Made by a program: the position numbers and the translations under genes
Shown: positions 43,259 to 54,000 of the stretch, piece after piece
How positions within the stretch are numbered: position 1 is the first letter of the stretch
Layout of the letters: each line of letters opens with the position of its first letter
Source of the DNA: Legionella nautarum
GTDB taxonomy: Bacteria > Pseudomonadota > Gammaproteobacteria > Legionellales > Legionellaceae
Assembly: GCF_001467895.1 (NCBI RefSeq)
Contig: NZ_LNYO01000024.1
Coordinates: 1-64,000 of the forward strand
Length of the DNA stretch: 64,000 nt
Direction of reading: 5' to 3'
Notes under the pieces: model-generated
What the model was told of the DNA's origin: nothing
Database searches by the model: none
The model's input: only the letters and a program-made list of their open reading frames with translations

Positions 43259-43543
43259 ATGAGTCGAGAGACTTGGAAGACAATAATAAACTCTAAATCC
43301 TTTTATGTTCGCACTTATCGAACGGGGGGAAGAGCCCTTATTGTCTCGTTGATTATCAATATATTATTAGGACTGGCTATTTACTTCCTCTATTTCCACC
43401 AACCTGAACGTGATTTTTATGCGACTAGTGGCATTACTCCACCAGTTCAATTAACACCAATGGATGAGCCGAATTATTCGACGACTCCGTTGCTTGCACC
43501 TGATCCAATTGAGAATGAAACCGTAAAGGTCATACCGCAATAA
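43259..43543 (+). CDS. icmM: Dot/Icm protein IcmM/DotJ
   Basis: A 94-residue inner-membrane protein, the same size as L. pneumophila IcmM. One transmembrane segment (LIVSLIINILLGLAIYFLYF, about 28-47) is followed by a short periplasmic tail. It looks like a shortened relative of IcmL just downstream: both share the DFYATSG.ITP / YFATSISGRITPL pattern. It lies 11 bases after icmN. Confidence 0.9.
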   Translation: MSRETWKTIINSKSFYVRTYRTGGRALIVSLIINILLGLAIYFLYFHQPERDFYATSGITPPVQLTPMDEPNYSTTPLLAPDPIENETVKVIPQ

Positions 43544-43553
43544 TGAGGAAATT

Positions 43554-44195
43554 ATGGCTCAAGATGCTCTAACTGCTGTTAAACTGAGAAATGAGTTTTA
43601 TCGTGACGGTCAACGTAAAATAATATTTGCTTTGCTATTTTCTGTTCTTATTAATTTTATTTTGGCCTCGCTTTTGGTTTATATGTTAACGCATCCGCCT
43701 GCTCCGAAATATTTTGCGACAAGTATCAGTGGCCGAATTACTCCTTTGTTCCCTTTAGATGAGCCTAACCAATCAGACTCAGCGGTGTTGCAATGGGCAA
43801 ACCAAGCCGCGATTGCAGCATTTACCTATAACTTTGTGAATTATCGTGATGAACTACAAGCTTCGTCTGGATTTTTTACTGCAGATGGATGGACACAGTT
43901 TTTGAATGCTTTACAGCAATCCAATAACTTAGATGCAGTAAAAGCAAAAAAACTGATTGTATCGGCGGTGGCTACGCGTGCTCCGATCATTTTGCAAAAA
44001 GGTTTATTAAATGGAGTTTATTCTTGGCGAGTACAAATGCCCATTTTGGTCACTTATCAAAGTGCTAGTGAATTTTCTCAACAAAATAATGTGGTGACAA
44101 TGTTGATAACACGGGTATCAACCTTGAATTCTCCACGTGGTATTGGTATAGCTCAGTTTGTGGTAGGCCCTGCTAGTGGTGGAATAGGTCAATGA
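43554..44195 (+). CDS. icmL: Dot/Icm inner-membrane protein IcmL/DotI
   Basis: A 213-residue protein (212 in L. pneumophila). A single helix at about 23-46 is followed by a periplasmic VirB8-like domain (WANQAAIAAFTYNFVNYRDELQASSGFFTADGWTQF). It forms an inner-membrane platform with IcmM. Its stop overlaps the icmK start by four bases. Confidence 0.94.
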   Translation: MAQDALTAVKLRNEFYRDGQRKIIFALLFSVLINFILASLLVYMLTHPPAPKYFATSISGRITPLFPLDEPNQSDSAVLQWANQAAIAAFTYNFVNYRDELQASSGFFTADGWTQFLNALQQSNNLDAVKAKKLIVSAVATRAPIILQKGLLNGVYSWRVQMPILVTYQSASEFSQQNNVVTMLITRVSTLNSPRGIGIAQFVVGPASGGIGQ

Positions 44196-45298
44196 AGAAA
44201 AAGAAGAATTTATTCCCTTTCATTGGATTGACTATAGCATTCATAGCTCATTCAATCTCTTTCTCAGCGTATGCGTCTGCGGAGACTGATTCCGCACAGC
44301 AGGCGCTGCAGCAGCTTCGTCTTTTACAACAACGCTTATCACAGTCAGGTATAACCCCTCCGCAACCCGCTGCGGGAGCCAACCAACCAGCTCAGCCTAA
44401 TAGGGCGGCTAATGCAGCTAACCCACCTGCTCGGAGAGGGGTAGCCCCCCCTCTTGCAGCCGCGGGCGCTAATCCTGCCGCCACAGGGGAAGCAGACGAA
44501 ACTGTCTTATCTACTGAAGATACTGAATTAATTGATATTAAGGCTTTTGAAGGGGTAACTAGACAATTATTTCCGCTTACCCCTGAGCAGATTCTTCGCT
44601 TGAAGCAATTGTATCAAGCTAACGAATTTGCTGAAGCCTCTACGGCTGGAACACCACCAAAACCGACGGCAACCTCACAAATTGTCAACTTATCACCAGG
44701 CTCTACCCCGCCTGTAATTCGTTTATCTCAAGGATTTGTGTCTTCATTGGTTTTTCTAGATTCAACTGGAGCTCCTTGGCCAATTAGCGCCTATGATTTA
44801 GGCGATCCTTCCGCTTTTAACATTCAATGGGATAAAACAAGTAATACCCTCATGATTCAAGCCTTAAAATTATACAATTATGGCAACCTTGCCGTGAGAT
44901 TACGTGGTTTAAATACCCCTGTCATGCTAACCCTTATTCCTGGCCAGAAAGCAGTAGACTATCGAGTAGACTTAAGAATTCAAGGCTTCGGCCCTAATGC
45001 CAAAACAATGCCAATGGAAGAAGGGTTGCCTCCCAGTGCAAGCGATGTTCTTTTGCATGTGCTCGATGGAGTGCCTCCAGCAGGAAGTCAGCGCTTAACA
45101 GTAAGTGGCGGAGATGCGAGGGCATGGATAATTAATGACAGAATGTATGTCAGAACCAACCTTACAATTTTGTCTCCAGGCTGGATAGGAAGTATGACTA
45201 GCGCCGATGGTATGCATGCTTACGAGATGCAAAAATCGCCAGTGCTACTCGTTTCATGGCATGGAAAAGTCATGCAGCTCAAGGTAGAAGGGTTATAA
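44192..45298 (+). CDS. icmK: Outer-membrane core protein IcmK/DotH
   Basis: A 368-residue exported protein (361 in L. pneumophila). The signal peptide ends near ASAETD at residue 31. An Ala/Pro/Asn-rich linker at about 55-100 precedes the VirB9-like beta domain (STPPVIRLSQGFVSSLVFLDSTGAPWPI). It builds the outer ring of the core with IcmE and DotC/DotD. The extra residues compared with L. pneumophila lie in the linker. Confidence 0.94.
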   Translation: MKKKKNLFPFIGLTIAFIAHSISFSAYASAETDSAQQALQQLRLLQQRLSQSGITPPQPAAGANQPAQPNRAANAANPPARRGVAPPLAAAGANPAATGEADETVLSTEDTELIDIKAFEGVTRQLFPLTPEQILRLKQLYQANEFAEASTAGTPPKPTATSQIVNLSPGSTPPVIRLSQGFVSSLVFLDSTGAPWPISAYDLGDPSAFNIQWDKTSNTLMIQALKLYNYGNLAVRLRGLNTPVMLTLIPGQKAVDYRVDLRIQGFGPNAKTMPMEEGLPPSASDVLLHVLDGVPPAGSQRLTVSGGDARAWIINDRMYVRTNLTILSPGWIGSMTSADGMHAYEMQKSPVLLVSWHGKVMQLKVEGL

Positions 45299-45302
45299 TC
45301 AA

Positions 45303-48300
45303 ATGGCAGGTAGAAAAGAGAATCTTAAATCGCTATTTACAAATACTCGGACACGAGTGATTATTGTGTTCACGGCGATACTGCTAATTACTGCAGTAGT
45401 TATTGGTTTTTTCAAATTAAAGGTCTCAAATGAAATAGGTAATGTTTCATCGAATGTATCCAATGCGCCAGGCATTCAATCCATTCCTGGTGCATTAAAT
45501 CCAACTGTGCAATATGCGAAATTGCAACAAGCCCAAAATGTCAACCAAGCAGCTTCTGCACTGAAAACAGGTGGAAGTGCGATTCCTACGATTATCCGTA
45601 CCCAAGAATTAGGAGAGGGCGTACAACCGATAGATCAACCACCAAGCGGCCAAGGGGGGGTTGGCTTTGCAACCCTAGCCCGTGAAGATGAAGCTGGAGC
45701 CCAACGTAACGACTGGCTACAAACTTTGCAAAATAGCAGTTGTAGTAAAGCTGCTGTTGCCACTGTAGTAAGCCAGGGCGCCAAGCTGACGGATTTAAAG
45801 GCAGGCTGTACTTGTACGCAATTAAAAGCTAATGGCTATCAGATCGGCGATCTACAACAAATTTGCTCATGCAAAGAATTAAGGGCAGCGGGGTTTAATT
45901 CTCGCCAGCTAAAAGATGCTGGCTTTACGGCAGGCCGATTACGCCTTTGCGGATTTGATGCTTGCGAATTACGGAATGCAGGTTTTACGGCCCAACAAAT
46001 GAAAGATGGTGGTTTTTCTGACGGCGAGTTAAAAGGGGCAGGCTTCTCCGATGATGATATTGCGAAAGCAAGCGGCTTACCTAATGGCATCAGTGAAGCA
46101 GATGTTCGCAAAGCAGATTGTCAGGTTGATGCGTTAAAACGTTTACGTGCATCTGGGGTTTCTGCGGCAGCAATTCGCCGGATAAATGGTTGTAGTGCAG
46201 CTCAATTAAAAGCGGCAGGCTATACTGCTGCCGATCTAAGAAATGCTGGCTTTAGTGCTGCCGACCTCAAAAATGCTGGTTTTAGTCCTGCGGAACTTAG
46301 ACAGGCAGGTTATGGCGCAAGAGATTTATTGAATGCAGGATTCAGTCCTGACGATCTTGCTAACGCAGGTTATACACCCGGTGAAATCTCATCGGCCGAA
46401 TCTGAATTGCCTCCTGGAATTAGCCCTGCAGATATCAAGAGTGCAGGTTGTGACGTTGAGGCGCTTAAGAAAGAACGTCTTGCAGGGGTCAGCGCTAGGC
46501 TAATTAAACAATATGCTGGTTGTAGTGCGAAGGCACTAAAAGACGCAGGTTTTACTGATGCCGATTTAGCGAATGCAGGATTTGCCCCTGCCCAAATTCG
46601 TGCAGCAAGTCTTAGTGATGATGCCATTCGCGCCGATGATTGCGATCCTAATAAATTGAAAGTCCTTTTTGCTCAAGGTGTCTCTGCTGCAAGAATTCGT
46701 GCTTTAAATGGCTGTAGCGCTGCACAATTAAGAGCTGCTGGCTATGATGCAAAACAACTTGCGGCAGCTGGTTTTACTCCTCAGCAACTTTTAGCAGCGG
46801 GCTTCACGCCGGATCAGGTGCGAGGAGCATTAACTGATGATGCTATTCGCGCCGATGATTGTGATCCAGCAAAACTCAAGCAATTGTTTAATCTTGGTGT
46901 ATCTGCAAAACGCATTCGAGATTTAAACGGTTGTAGTGCTGCGGCTCTAAGAAATGCGGGTTATGGTGCAAAAGAACTATCCGATGCAGGTTTTACCCCT
47001 AAAGATTTATTGGATGCTGGTTTTAGCCCTGACCAACTCAGGCAGGCTGGGGTAGGCGGTGCGGCGGTTATCGCTGCAGGACGGACAGCAGATTGTAGTG
47101 TTGCTTCTTTACAAGCAGCACGTGCGGCTGGTGTGTCAGCAGCTACAATCAAACAAACCTTAGGTTGCAGTGCGGCAGCGATGAAAGCTGCGGGCTATAC
47201 GGCGAAAGAATTAAGAGATGCTGGTTTTACTGCGGGTGAGTTAAGAAATGCAGGCTTTAGTGCTGCGGATCTTAAAAATGCTGGATTCTCTGCGAAGGAA
47301 CTGCGCGATGCAGGATTTTCTGCTGCAGATCTTAAAAATGCAGGCTTTAGTGCTAGAGATTTAAAAGATGCTGGTTTTGGTGCCGCAGCTCTACGTCAGG
47401 CTGGTTATTCTGCAAAAGATTTAGCGGATGCAGGCTATTCTGCTGCGGATTTAAAGAATGCAGGCTATAGCGATGCTGAGATCAAGAACGCTGGGCTGAC
47501 TACAGAAGTTGCAGGTTTAGGAGGTGCTAATATTCCTGCGACTGTTCCTTCTAATGTGTCCCCAATTCCTGCCCTGCCAGGTTTACCTGGACAAGCACCT
47601 AATGCTGCAGTCACTGCCCAGGCAGCAAATGCTAAAAAACTCCAAGATATTTTAAGAAAGCAAAATCAACAATTAGCTGACCAAAAATACCAGCAAAAAA
47701 TTCAACAGCGCACTTCTCAGATGCTAGGAACGGCAAATCAATCTCTCAATGCTTGGCAGAAAGTAACTACACAAACCTATGTTTCCGGTAATGAGGAGAA
47801 AAAGAAGTCCTCAACGACTACAGAAATACACCAATCTTCAATGCCGTCAGGTCCTGGGACGGAGGGAGAAAATGCTCCAATCAGACCACAGGGAGCTATA
47901 ATTAAAACAGGTGATGTCCTTTTTGCAGTGCTTGATACTTCAGTAAATAGTGATGAGCCAGGTCCTATTCTCGCGACAATTGTTTCAGGTAAATTAAGAG
48001 GCGCAAAATTAATTGGCAGTTTTAACTTACCCACCAATGCCGAGAAGATGGTGATTAGTTTTAATACCATGTCTGTTCCTGGTGCTCCTAAAACGACTTC
48101 AATCAGTGCTTATGCAATTGACCCGAATACGGCACGTACAGCCTTATCAAGCAAGACCAATCACCACTATTTATTGCGCTACGGCTCTTTGTTTGCCTCC
48201 TCTTTCCTTGAAGGTTTTGGTAATGCGTTCCAATCAGCAAATACAACTGTAACGATTGGGGGTACTGGTGGTGGACAAAACGTAACCGTCCAGAATGGCA

Positions 48301-48461
48301 TTGGCCGCTCAGCGCTGCAAAATGCGGTAATTGGATTAGCAACACTCGGAAAAGCATGGGGACAGGTTGCTCAGCAGCAGTTTAGTACGCCAACGACTGT
48401 CGAAGTTTATTCAGGCACTACTTTGGGGATATTATTCACTCAAGATGTGACCTCACTTTAA
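45303..48461 (+). CDS. icmE: Core channel protein IcmE/DotG
   Basis: A 1052-residue inner-membrane protein (1048 in L. pneumophila). A helix near residues 17-37, then a long periplasmic region of about 55 ten-residue repeats (LKNAGFSAAD pattern, residues of about 160-735), and a C-terminal VirB10-like domain (GDVLFAVLDTSVNSDEPGPILATIVSG) that reaches the outer membrane. The repeats interleave with cysteine-containing units such as the repeated DDCDP and NGCSAA. The central channel of the machine spans both membranes. Confidence 0.95.
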   Translation: MAGRKENLKSLFTNTRTRVIIVFTAILLITAVVIGFFKLKVSNEIGNVSSNVSNAPGIQSIPGALNPTVQYAKLQQAQNVNQAASALKTGGSAIPTIIRTQELGEGVQPIDQPPSGQGGVGFATLAREDEAGAQRNDWLQTLQNSSCSKAAVATVVSQGAKLTDLKAGCTCTQLKANGYQIGDLQQICSCKELRAAGFNSRQLKDAGFTAGRLRLCGFDACELRNAGFTAQQMKDGGFSDGELKGAGFSDDDIAKASGLPNGISEADVRKADCQVDALKRLRASGVSAAAIRRINGCSAAQLKAAGYTAADLRNAGFSAADLKNAGFSPAELRQAGYGARDLLNAGFSPDDLANAGYTPGEISSAESELPPGISPADIKSAGCDVEALKKERLAGVSARLIKQYAGCSAKALKDAGFTDADLANAGFAPAQIRAASLSDDAIRADDCDPNKLKVLFAQGVSAARIRALNGCSAAQLRAAGYDAKQLAAAGFTPQQLLAAGFTPDQVRGALTDDAIRADDCDPAKLKQLFNLGVSAKRIRDLNGCSAAALRNAGYGAKELSDAGFTPKDLLDAGFSPDQLRQAGVGGAAVIAAGRTADCSVASLQAARAAGVSAATIKQTLGCSAAAMKAAGYTAKELRDAGFTAGELRNAGFSAADLKNAGFSAKELRDAGFSAADLKNAGFSARDLKDAGFGAAALRQAGYSAKDLADAGYSAADLKNAGYSDAEIKNAGLTTEVAGLGGANIPATVPSNVSPIPALPGLPGQAPNAAVTAQAANAKKLQDILRKQNQQLADQKYQQKIQQRTSQMLGTANQSLNAWQKVTTQTYVSGNEEKKKSSTTTEIHQSSMPSGPGTEGENAPIRPQGAIIKTGDVLFAVLDTSVNSDEPGPILATIVSGKLRGAKLIGSFNLPTNAEKMVISFNTMSVPGAPKTTSISAYAIDPNTARTALSSKTNHHYLLRYGSLFASSFLEGFGNAFQSANTTVTIGGTGGGQNVTVQNGIGRSALQNAVIGLATLGKAWGQVAQQQFSTPTTVEVYSGTTLGILFTQDVTSL
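45780..47510 (+). repeat. Decapeptide-coding repeat array inside icmE
   Basis: Tandem 30-base units coding for LKNAGFSAAD-like peptides. Units with a CS or DCD cysteine pattern recur at 46,180, 46,520, 46,640 and 46,860. The array is coding and is a property of all DotG proteins, but the copy arrangement may differ between strains. Confidence 0.85.
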
Positions 48462-48480
48462 CATGATGAGCAGGTAAGAA

Positions 48481-49293
48481 ATGGCAGATAATGAGTACAA
48501 TGATGAATATCAGTTCGCTGATTTAGATTCAATGGGTTCGGATCATTTAGGTGATGAGGAGCCTATAGCCGGCGGCGAAGATCCAGGAGGAAAGCAGCCT
48601 CGTCAAGGTAAGAATATTTTGCGTAATGCCTTAATTGCTGTCATTTTAATCGTTCTTGCCATGCTGGGATATAAATTTTTTGCCTCTTATTGGGCCAATC
48701 GCAAAGCGGCTGACGAGACTATTGTTCCTACAATAACTACGACGACTCAATCTACGCCACCTGTGGAAACACCACCTGTTCAGGCCGTACAACCTGCTGC
48801 TGCACCCGTAGAGACACCGCCGCCTCAGCCAACGGTAGATAATTCGCAAGTCACTCAAAAGCTTTCTGATTTAGAGATCTCACAGCAGAACGTTCGTTCT
48901 GAAGTCAATTCAGTGAATAGTCAATTAGGTGGGATCAATTCGAATGTGAATGATCTTTCTGAAAAAATTGCTAGTCTTAACCGGGAGATTAGTGTTCTGG
49001 CGAACAAAGTTGATCAACAATCCAACCAAATTGCTATACTTACAGAGAGGACAAAACCAAAGCCTCCACCGGTTCGCACCGTTGTTACAAAACCAATCAC
49101 TATACCCATTTATTATATACAAGCTGTAATACCTGGGCGAGCTTGGTTAATTGCTCCAAATGGGTCTACACTTACCGTTAGAGAAGGAACCCAAATTACC
49201 GGTTACGGTGTAATTAAATTGATTGATCCTAATCAAGGACGCATCTTAACCAGCTCAGGACGAGTGATTAGGTTTAGTCAGCAAGATAGTTGA
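48481..49293 (+). CDS. icmG: Dot/Icm protein IcmG/DotF
   Basis: A 270-residue bitopic inner-membrane protein (269 in L. pneumophila). An acidic cytosolic N-terminus (residues 1-40) precedes a helix near 48-70, then a Pro/Thr-rich linker, a coiled coil near 125-190 and a small C-terminal beta domain. It connects the inner-membrane complex with the core and has been reported to bind effectors. It lies 19 bases after icmE. Confidence 0.93.
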   Translation: MADNEYNDEYQFADLDSMGSDHLGDEEPIAGGEDPGGKQPRQGKNILRNALIAVILIVLAMLGYKFFASYWANRKAADETIVPTITTTTQSTPPVETPPVQAVQPAAAPVETPPPQPTVDNSQVTQKLSDLEISQQNVRSEVNSVNSQLGGINSNVNDLSEKIASLNREISVLANKVDQQSNQIAILTERTKPKPPPVRTVVTKPITIPIYYIQAVIPGRAWLIAPNGSTLTVREGTQITGYGVIKLIDPNQGRILTSSGRVIRFSQQDS

Positions 49294-49300
49294 GGGCTTT

Positions 49301-49870
49301 ATGTCTGGAACTGGTTTGCCACAATGGCTAACAAATCAAGTCGATATTTTAACTAACATAGCGAATAATTTGTTACCTGTTGAGCGACTAATAACAGGAG
49401 CAGCATATTTAATTGGCTTAGCTTTCGCTTTTAAAGCGATCTATACTTTGAAATCTTATGGGGAATCCCGCACGATGATGTCGTCGAGTTCGAACATCAA
49501 AGAACCTATCATTTATTTGATCGTTGCGGGTATATTTATCTATTTCCCCACAGGTTTAGCTATCATGTTGCAGACTACTTTTGGTTCTTCAAGTATCTTA
49601 CAATATGCGCCCGTGAATAGTAATAATCAAATGATTAGCGGGATGTTTGGCAGTGGCAGTCTTGTTGGAAGACCTTTAGCGATTATAATACAGACTATTG
49701 GTGTCATCGCTTTTGTAAGAGGTTGGATTCTCATTGCACGATCTGCCTCACAAGGACAGCCTCCGGGTGGTACAGGAAAGGGCTTGGTGCATGTTTTTGG
49801 TGGAATTTTAGCCATGAACATTGTCGCCACACTAGAAATCATCAATAATACGTTATATGGTACAGGTTAA
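49301..49870 (+). CDS. icmC: Dot/Icm protein IcmC/DotE
   Basis: A 189-residue inner-membrane protein (194 in L. pneumophila) with about four hydrophobic helices (LITGAAYLIGLAFAFKAIYTLKSYG, PIIYLIVAGIFIYFPTGLAIML and two more). It is paralogous to IcmD downstream: both carry the LITAGAYL.GL.F..GA pattern. Role in the inner-membrane complex is unresolved. Confidence 0.92.
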   Translation: MSGTGLPQWLTNQVDILTNIANNLLPVERLITGAAYLIGLAFAFKAIYTLKSYGESRTMMSSSSNIKEPIIYLIVAGIFIYFPTGLAIMLQTTFGSSSILQYAPVNSNNQMISGMFGSGSLVGRPLAIIIQTIGVIAFVRGWILIARSASQGQPPGGTGKGLVHVFGGILAMNIVATLEIINNTLYGTG

Positions 49871-49898
49871 TAGTCTTTATACAAAAGGAGAGAGAACA

Positions 49899-50288
49899 GT
49901 GAAAATGCCGTTAAAAGTAAAGCGCCGATTAGAGCGCTTGCTAACATGGGTTGCTTGCTTTAGCTTGATGGCCGTAGCCGGTGAAGTGGCGGCTTCGACA
50001 AGTCTTGGTACGATGGCATCAAGTATAACGTCTTCGTTTACCAGCGTGGCTAAATTAATTACAGCGGGATCTTACTTGGCGGGCCTAGGTTTTTCTATTG
50101 GTGCAATCATGAAGTTTAAGCAGCATAAAGATAACCCCACCCAAATCCAAATCGGTACGCCAATTGCGTTAGTTTTCATAGCAGCAGCCTTATTATTCCT
50201 ACCATCAATTCTAGGTGTTGCTGGACAAACTATGTTTGGAACTAGTGGTTCTGTTGCTGGTCCTTCAGGTACAATCTTTGGTAGTTAA
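49899..50288 (+). CDS. icmD: Dot/Icm protein IcmD/DotP
   Basis: 129 residues from the GTG at 49899, chosen because GGAG at 49887 is 8 bases upstream; the ATG at 49905 would be too far and an upstream start would overlap icmC more deeply. L. pneumophila IcmD has 132 residues. There is a hydrophobic signal or helix near 17-38, then two helices (LITAGSYLAGLGFSIGAIMKF and ALVFIAAALLFLPSILGVAG). Inner-membrane part of the machine. Confidence 0.9.
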   Translation: MKMPLKVKRRLERLLTWVACFSLMAVAGEVAASTSLGTMASSITSSFTSVAKLITAGSYLAGLGFSIGAIMKFKQHKDNPTQIQIGTPIALVFIAAALLFLPSILGVAGQTMFGTSGSVAGPSGTIFGS

Positions 50289-50380
50289 TAGTTGGGAGGC
50301 GAGCTATTTGCCTCCGCTATTTATTAATAGTGTTTTGTAATATTTTACTAAGGTTTTTTGCTAATTTGTGAGCATATTTA

Positions 50381-51013
50381 ATGGCTGTTAAAGAGCAAAA
50401 TAGGTTGAAGCTCGTTGCTAGCCCGGGTTCATGGCGTTTATATTCAGCCAGAAAAGCGGACGAGCGCTTCAAAGGTTACGAACTTAAGGTATTCCAGAGG
50501 GATAGGTATACCTGCCAATTTTGTGGATTTCAGGCAAGATTATTTCAAGAGGTAGTTAATCTTGATCATGACTTCACGAATAATAAATTAGCTAACTTAG
50601 CAACTGCATGTTGCTTTTGTGCCCAATGCTTTTTTATTGAATCGGTGGGTGTGGGTGGTTATGGCGGCGGCACTTTAGTCTACCTGCCTGAGCTTAGCCA
50701 AACCGAGTTAAATAGTTTATGCCATGTGCTTTTTTGTGCTATTACGAATGATACTGGCTATAAAAATAGTGCACAAAATATTTATCGAAGTTTTAAATTT
50801 CGTTCGCAGCTAGTTGAAGAAAAATATGGTGAAGGGACTAGTGATCCGGCTATATTTGGCCAGTTAATCATTGACTCAGGGGTCACTTCAACTGAGGTTT
50901 CTGACAAATTATTTAAGGATGTTCGATTATTACCTTCAAGGGCTAAGTTTCGTAAGCAAATCGAACGTTGGGCTGCGAGTGCACTAGAGGAGATAACCGA
51001 GAGCAAAGCCTAG
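50381..51013 (+). CDS. icmJ: Coupling-complex protein IcmJ/DotN
   Basis: A 210-residue cytosolic protein (208 in L. pneumophila). CQFCGFQ and CCFCAQC in the YTCQFCGF...LDHD...CCFC arrangement form an HNH-like zinc site, as known for DotN. It bridges IcmO and IcmP in the coupling complex. The gene begins about 90 bases after icmD. Confidence 0.94.
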   Translation: MAVKEQNRLKLVASPGSWRLYSARKADERFKGYELKVFQRDRYTCQFCGFQARLFQEVVNLDHDFTNNKLANLATACCFCAQCFFIESVGVGGYGGGTLVYLPELSQTELNSLCHVLFCAITNDTGYKNSAQNIYRSFKFRSQLVEEKYGEGTSDPAIFGQLIIDSGVTSTEVSDKLFKDVRLLPSRAKFRKQIERWAASALEEITESKA

Positions 51014-51039
51014 ATAATTATGAATTAGTAGGAAATGAT

Positions 51040-54000
51040 ATGGGAAAATGGGCAGATTCATTTTTTGAAGGTGTTGACACTTTTTTTGCCTGGCTAAGTA
51101 CTTCTCTTAAACAGACAACAGAGTCTTATTGTGATTTGGAAACCGCCGACAGCCCGACTGTTTTGGTTAATCATGATGGTTCTTTAGTTTCCATTATAAA
51201 AATTGAAGGGGTAACAGCGCTTGCCGGTGCCGAAGAGTTTGAGCGACTGGTTGAAGGGTTAAGCAATGCTTTTCAGGCCGCTATGGGGCGACCAGGTCAC
51301 GCTTTGCAAGTGCATTTTAGTCATGATAAACAAAATATCAGAAAAGTTATTCAAGACATTTATTCACCCGCTGAAGCAACTGCAAAGCGACTAGAACTCA
51401 ATTTAGATGACTTATTTCATGAGCGTGTAGGCTTTCTGGCGCAGTATTGTGCGGAAGAACGTCTATATTTTGCTTTATTTACTAGGCCCTTCAATCTACC
51501 GCAAGAGCAACTCAAGGCTGCTAATAAAGCTAAGATAAAAATGCTCAAGGACAAAAAAGCGCCGGCATTTAAAAATAGTCAAACCATCTTTGCGGCTATT
51601 CCTGAATTACGCGATACACACGATGCTTATGTGCGCTCCATCCTTAATGATCTTGATGCTTTAAATATCTATGCGAGATTAATGAATGTTCATGATGCTG
51701 TTCATGCAATACGGATGACAGCTGATCCTGATTTTACGGCTGATGATTGGCGTGCTAGCCTCCCAGGCGATAAAATCTTACCGCGTGAAATAGATAGCTT
51801 TAATGGTGATCCCTCCGACTTACTTTGGCCTTCTCTAGCAAAACAGATTATTCCTAGGGATGGGGAGATTTTGGACTTAAGAACAGTTAGAGTGGGTAAC
51901 AAAATCTATTCCTCTGTCTTTATTGATTTATTTCCAAAAGATATTCGGCCTTTTATTACTTTATTTTCGCGTATCTTACCGTCACATATCCCCTGGCGAA
52001 TTTCTTTTTTTCTTGAGAGTGAAGGTTTAAACACCATAAAGTTAAAAGGGTTGCTTTCTGCTATTTTAAGTTTCTCTTCAGCACAAAACCGCTTGATCAG
52101 TGACTCTGTGAATTTGCTCAAATATTTACAGCTCAATACGGATGATGCCATTATCCGTTTGCGTGTTGTAGCGGCGACTTGGGCTCCTGAAGGTGAGCTT
52201 CCTTTGTTGCGTCGTCGTAGTTCAGAGTTGGTTAAAGCCATTCAGGGTTGGGGTTCAACAGATGTTTCTGAAATTTGTGGCGATGCTTTCGCCGGTTTCG
52301 TTTCAAGTATGTTGGCTACCACTCAGAATAGTGCTGCGGTACCCTCAGTCGCTCCTTTATCCGATGTGATTTCCATGTTACCCATCACGCGACCAGCCTC
52401 ACCCTGGGAGCATGGCGCTTTACTTTTCCGCTCCCCCGACGGTAAGCCTTGGCCTTTTCAACCTGGTTCAACCCAACAAACGACCTGGATTGATCTAGTA
52501 TATGCGCGCCCAGGTTCTGGTAAATCAGTGTTATCCAATGCCTTAAATTTAGCACTTTGCCTCTCTGGTGGATTAACGCGTCTACCGCGAATTGCGATTA
52601 TCGATATTGGCCCATCAAGTAGCGGCTTGATTTCACTTCTTAAAGAAGCGCTGCCAGCATCCAAAAGGCATTTGGTAGCTTATCATCGTTTAAGGATGAC
52701 GCCAGAGTATTCTATTAATCCCTTCGATACTCAGTTAGGATGCCGTTACCCTACGGCGACAGAACGTTCATTTTTGGTTAACTTTTTAACCTTGTTGACG
52801 ACTCCCCTCGGTGCTGCTAAGCCCTACGATGGTATGCCTGATTTGGCAGGGATGGTTGTTGATGAATTATATAAAAGCTTAGCGGATGAATATAATCCAA
52901 CCCCTTATGCACCTGGGGTGGAAGAATTTATTGACAGTATCTTAGAAGAAATTGGTTTTGTGAGGGATTCAAAATCCACGTGGTGGGAAGTAACCGATTC
53001 TCTCTATTCAGCAGGCTTTGCTCATGAGGCGATGCTGGCTCAGCGTTATGCTATGCCTTTATTAGCTGATGCAGCGTCCATTTGCCGTACTCCTTCTATT
53101 GAGGATTTGTACGAGAAAGTAACTGCACCGACCGGAGAGTCCTTAATCAATGCGTTTTCACGGATGATTTCTGGAGCTGTACGCGAATATTCAATTTTGT
53201 CTCGAGTAACCAGCTTTGATATAGGTGATGCGCGTGTGGTATCGCTTGACTTAGACGAAGTGGCTAAAAGTGGGGGGGATGCCGCCGATCGTCAAACATC
53301 AGTGATGTATATGTTGGCTCGGTATGTCCTCGCTCGACATTATTACTTAACGGAAGAAAGTGTAAGTAATATGCCGGAGCAATATAGGGAATATCATAAA
53401 GAGCGAATTCTAGAGATAAGAGAAGATCCCAAACGTATTGTTTATGATGAATTCCACCGAACAGCCAAATCCAAAGCGGTTCGCGATCAAGTTATTATTG
53501 ATATGCGGGAAGGACGTAAGTGGAAAGTGCAAATTGCATTACTTTCTCAATCCGTTGATGACTTTGATCCGGTAATGATCGATTTTAGTACTGCTATCTA
53601 CGTGATGGATGCCGGTCCTTCACAGGCAGTGGAGAAAACTGCTCAGATTTTCGGTCTATCAAGCACAGCCAAAGTCGCTTTGCGTACACGAGTCCATGGT
53701 CCACGCCAAGGTGGGGCAACTTTTCTTGTACAATATGCAACTAAAAATGGGGTTAACGTCCAATTATTAACCCTGACGCTGGGGCCGGTTGAGTTATGGG
53801 CTTTTAGTACCACGGCGGAAGACGCGACAGTGCGGAATCAATTATACCGTCATTTAGGGCCTGGAGAAGCCAGAAGGTTGCTCGCTGCTTTGTTCCCTAA
53901 CGGATCCATAGCAAAAGAAATTGAAACGCGTTTAGCGTCTATGAAAATGGAAACCGGGCTTATCGAGGAAGATGCAAAGGCATCTGTTGTGTCGCAATTA

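Noticed and set aside
45839-47152. Several long antisense frames across icmE.
   Set aside because: They arise from the repetitive, Ala-rich coding sequence of icmE and lack starts with ribosome sites.
45780-47510. Repeat array resembling a CRISPR.
   Set aside because: The units are 30 bases, in frame, code for DotG decapeptides and have no unique spacers.
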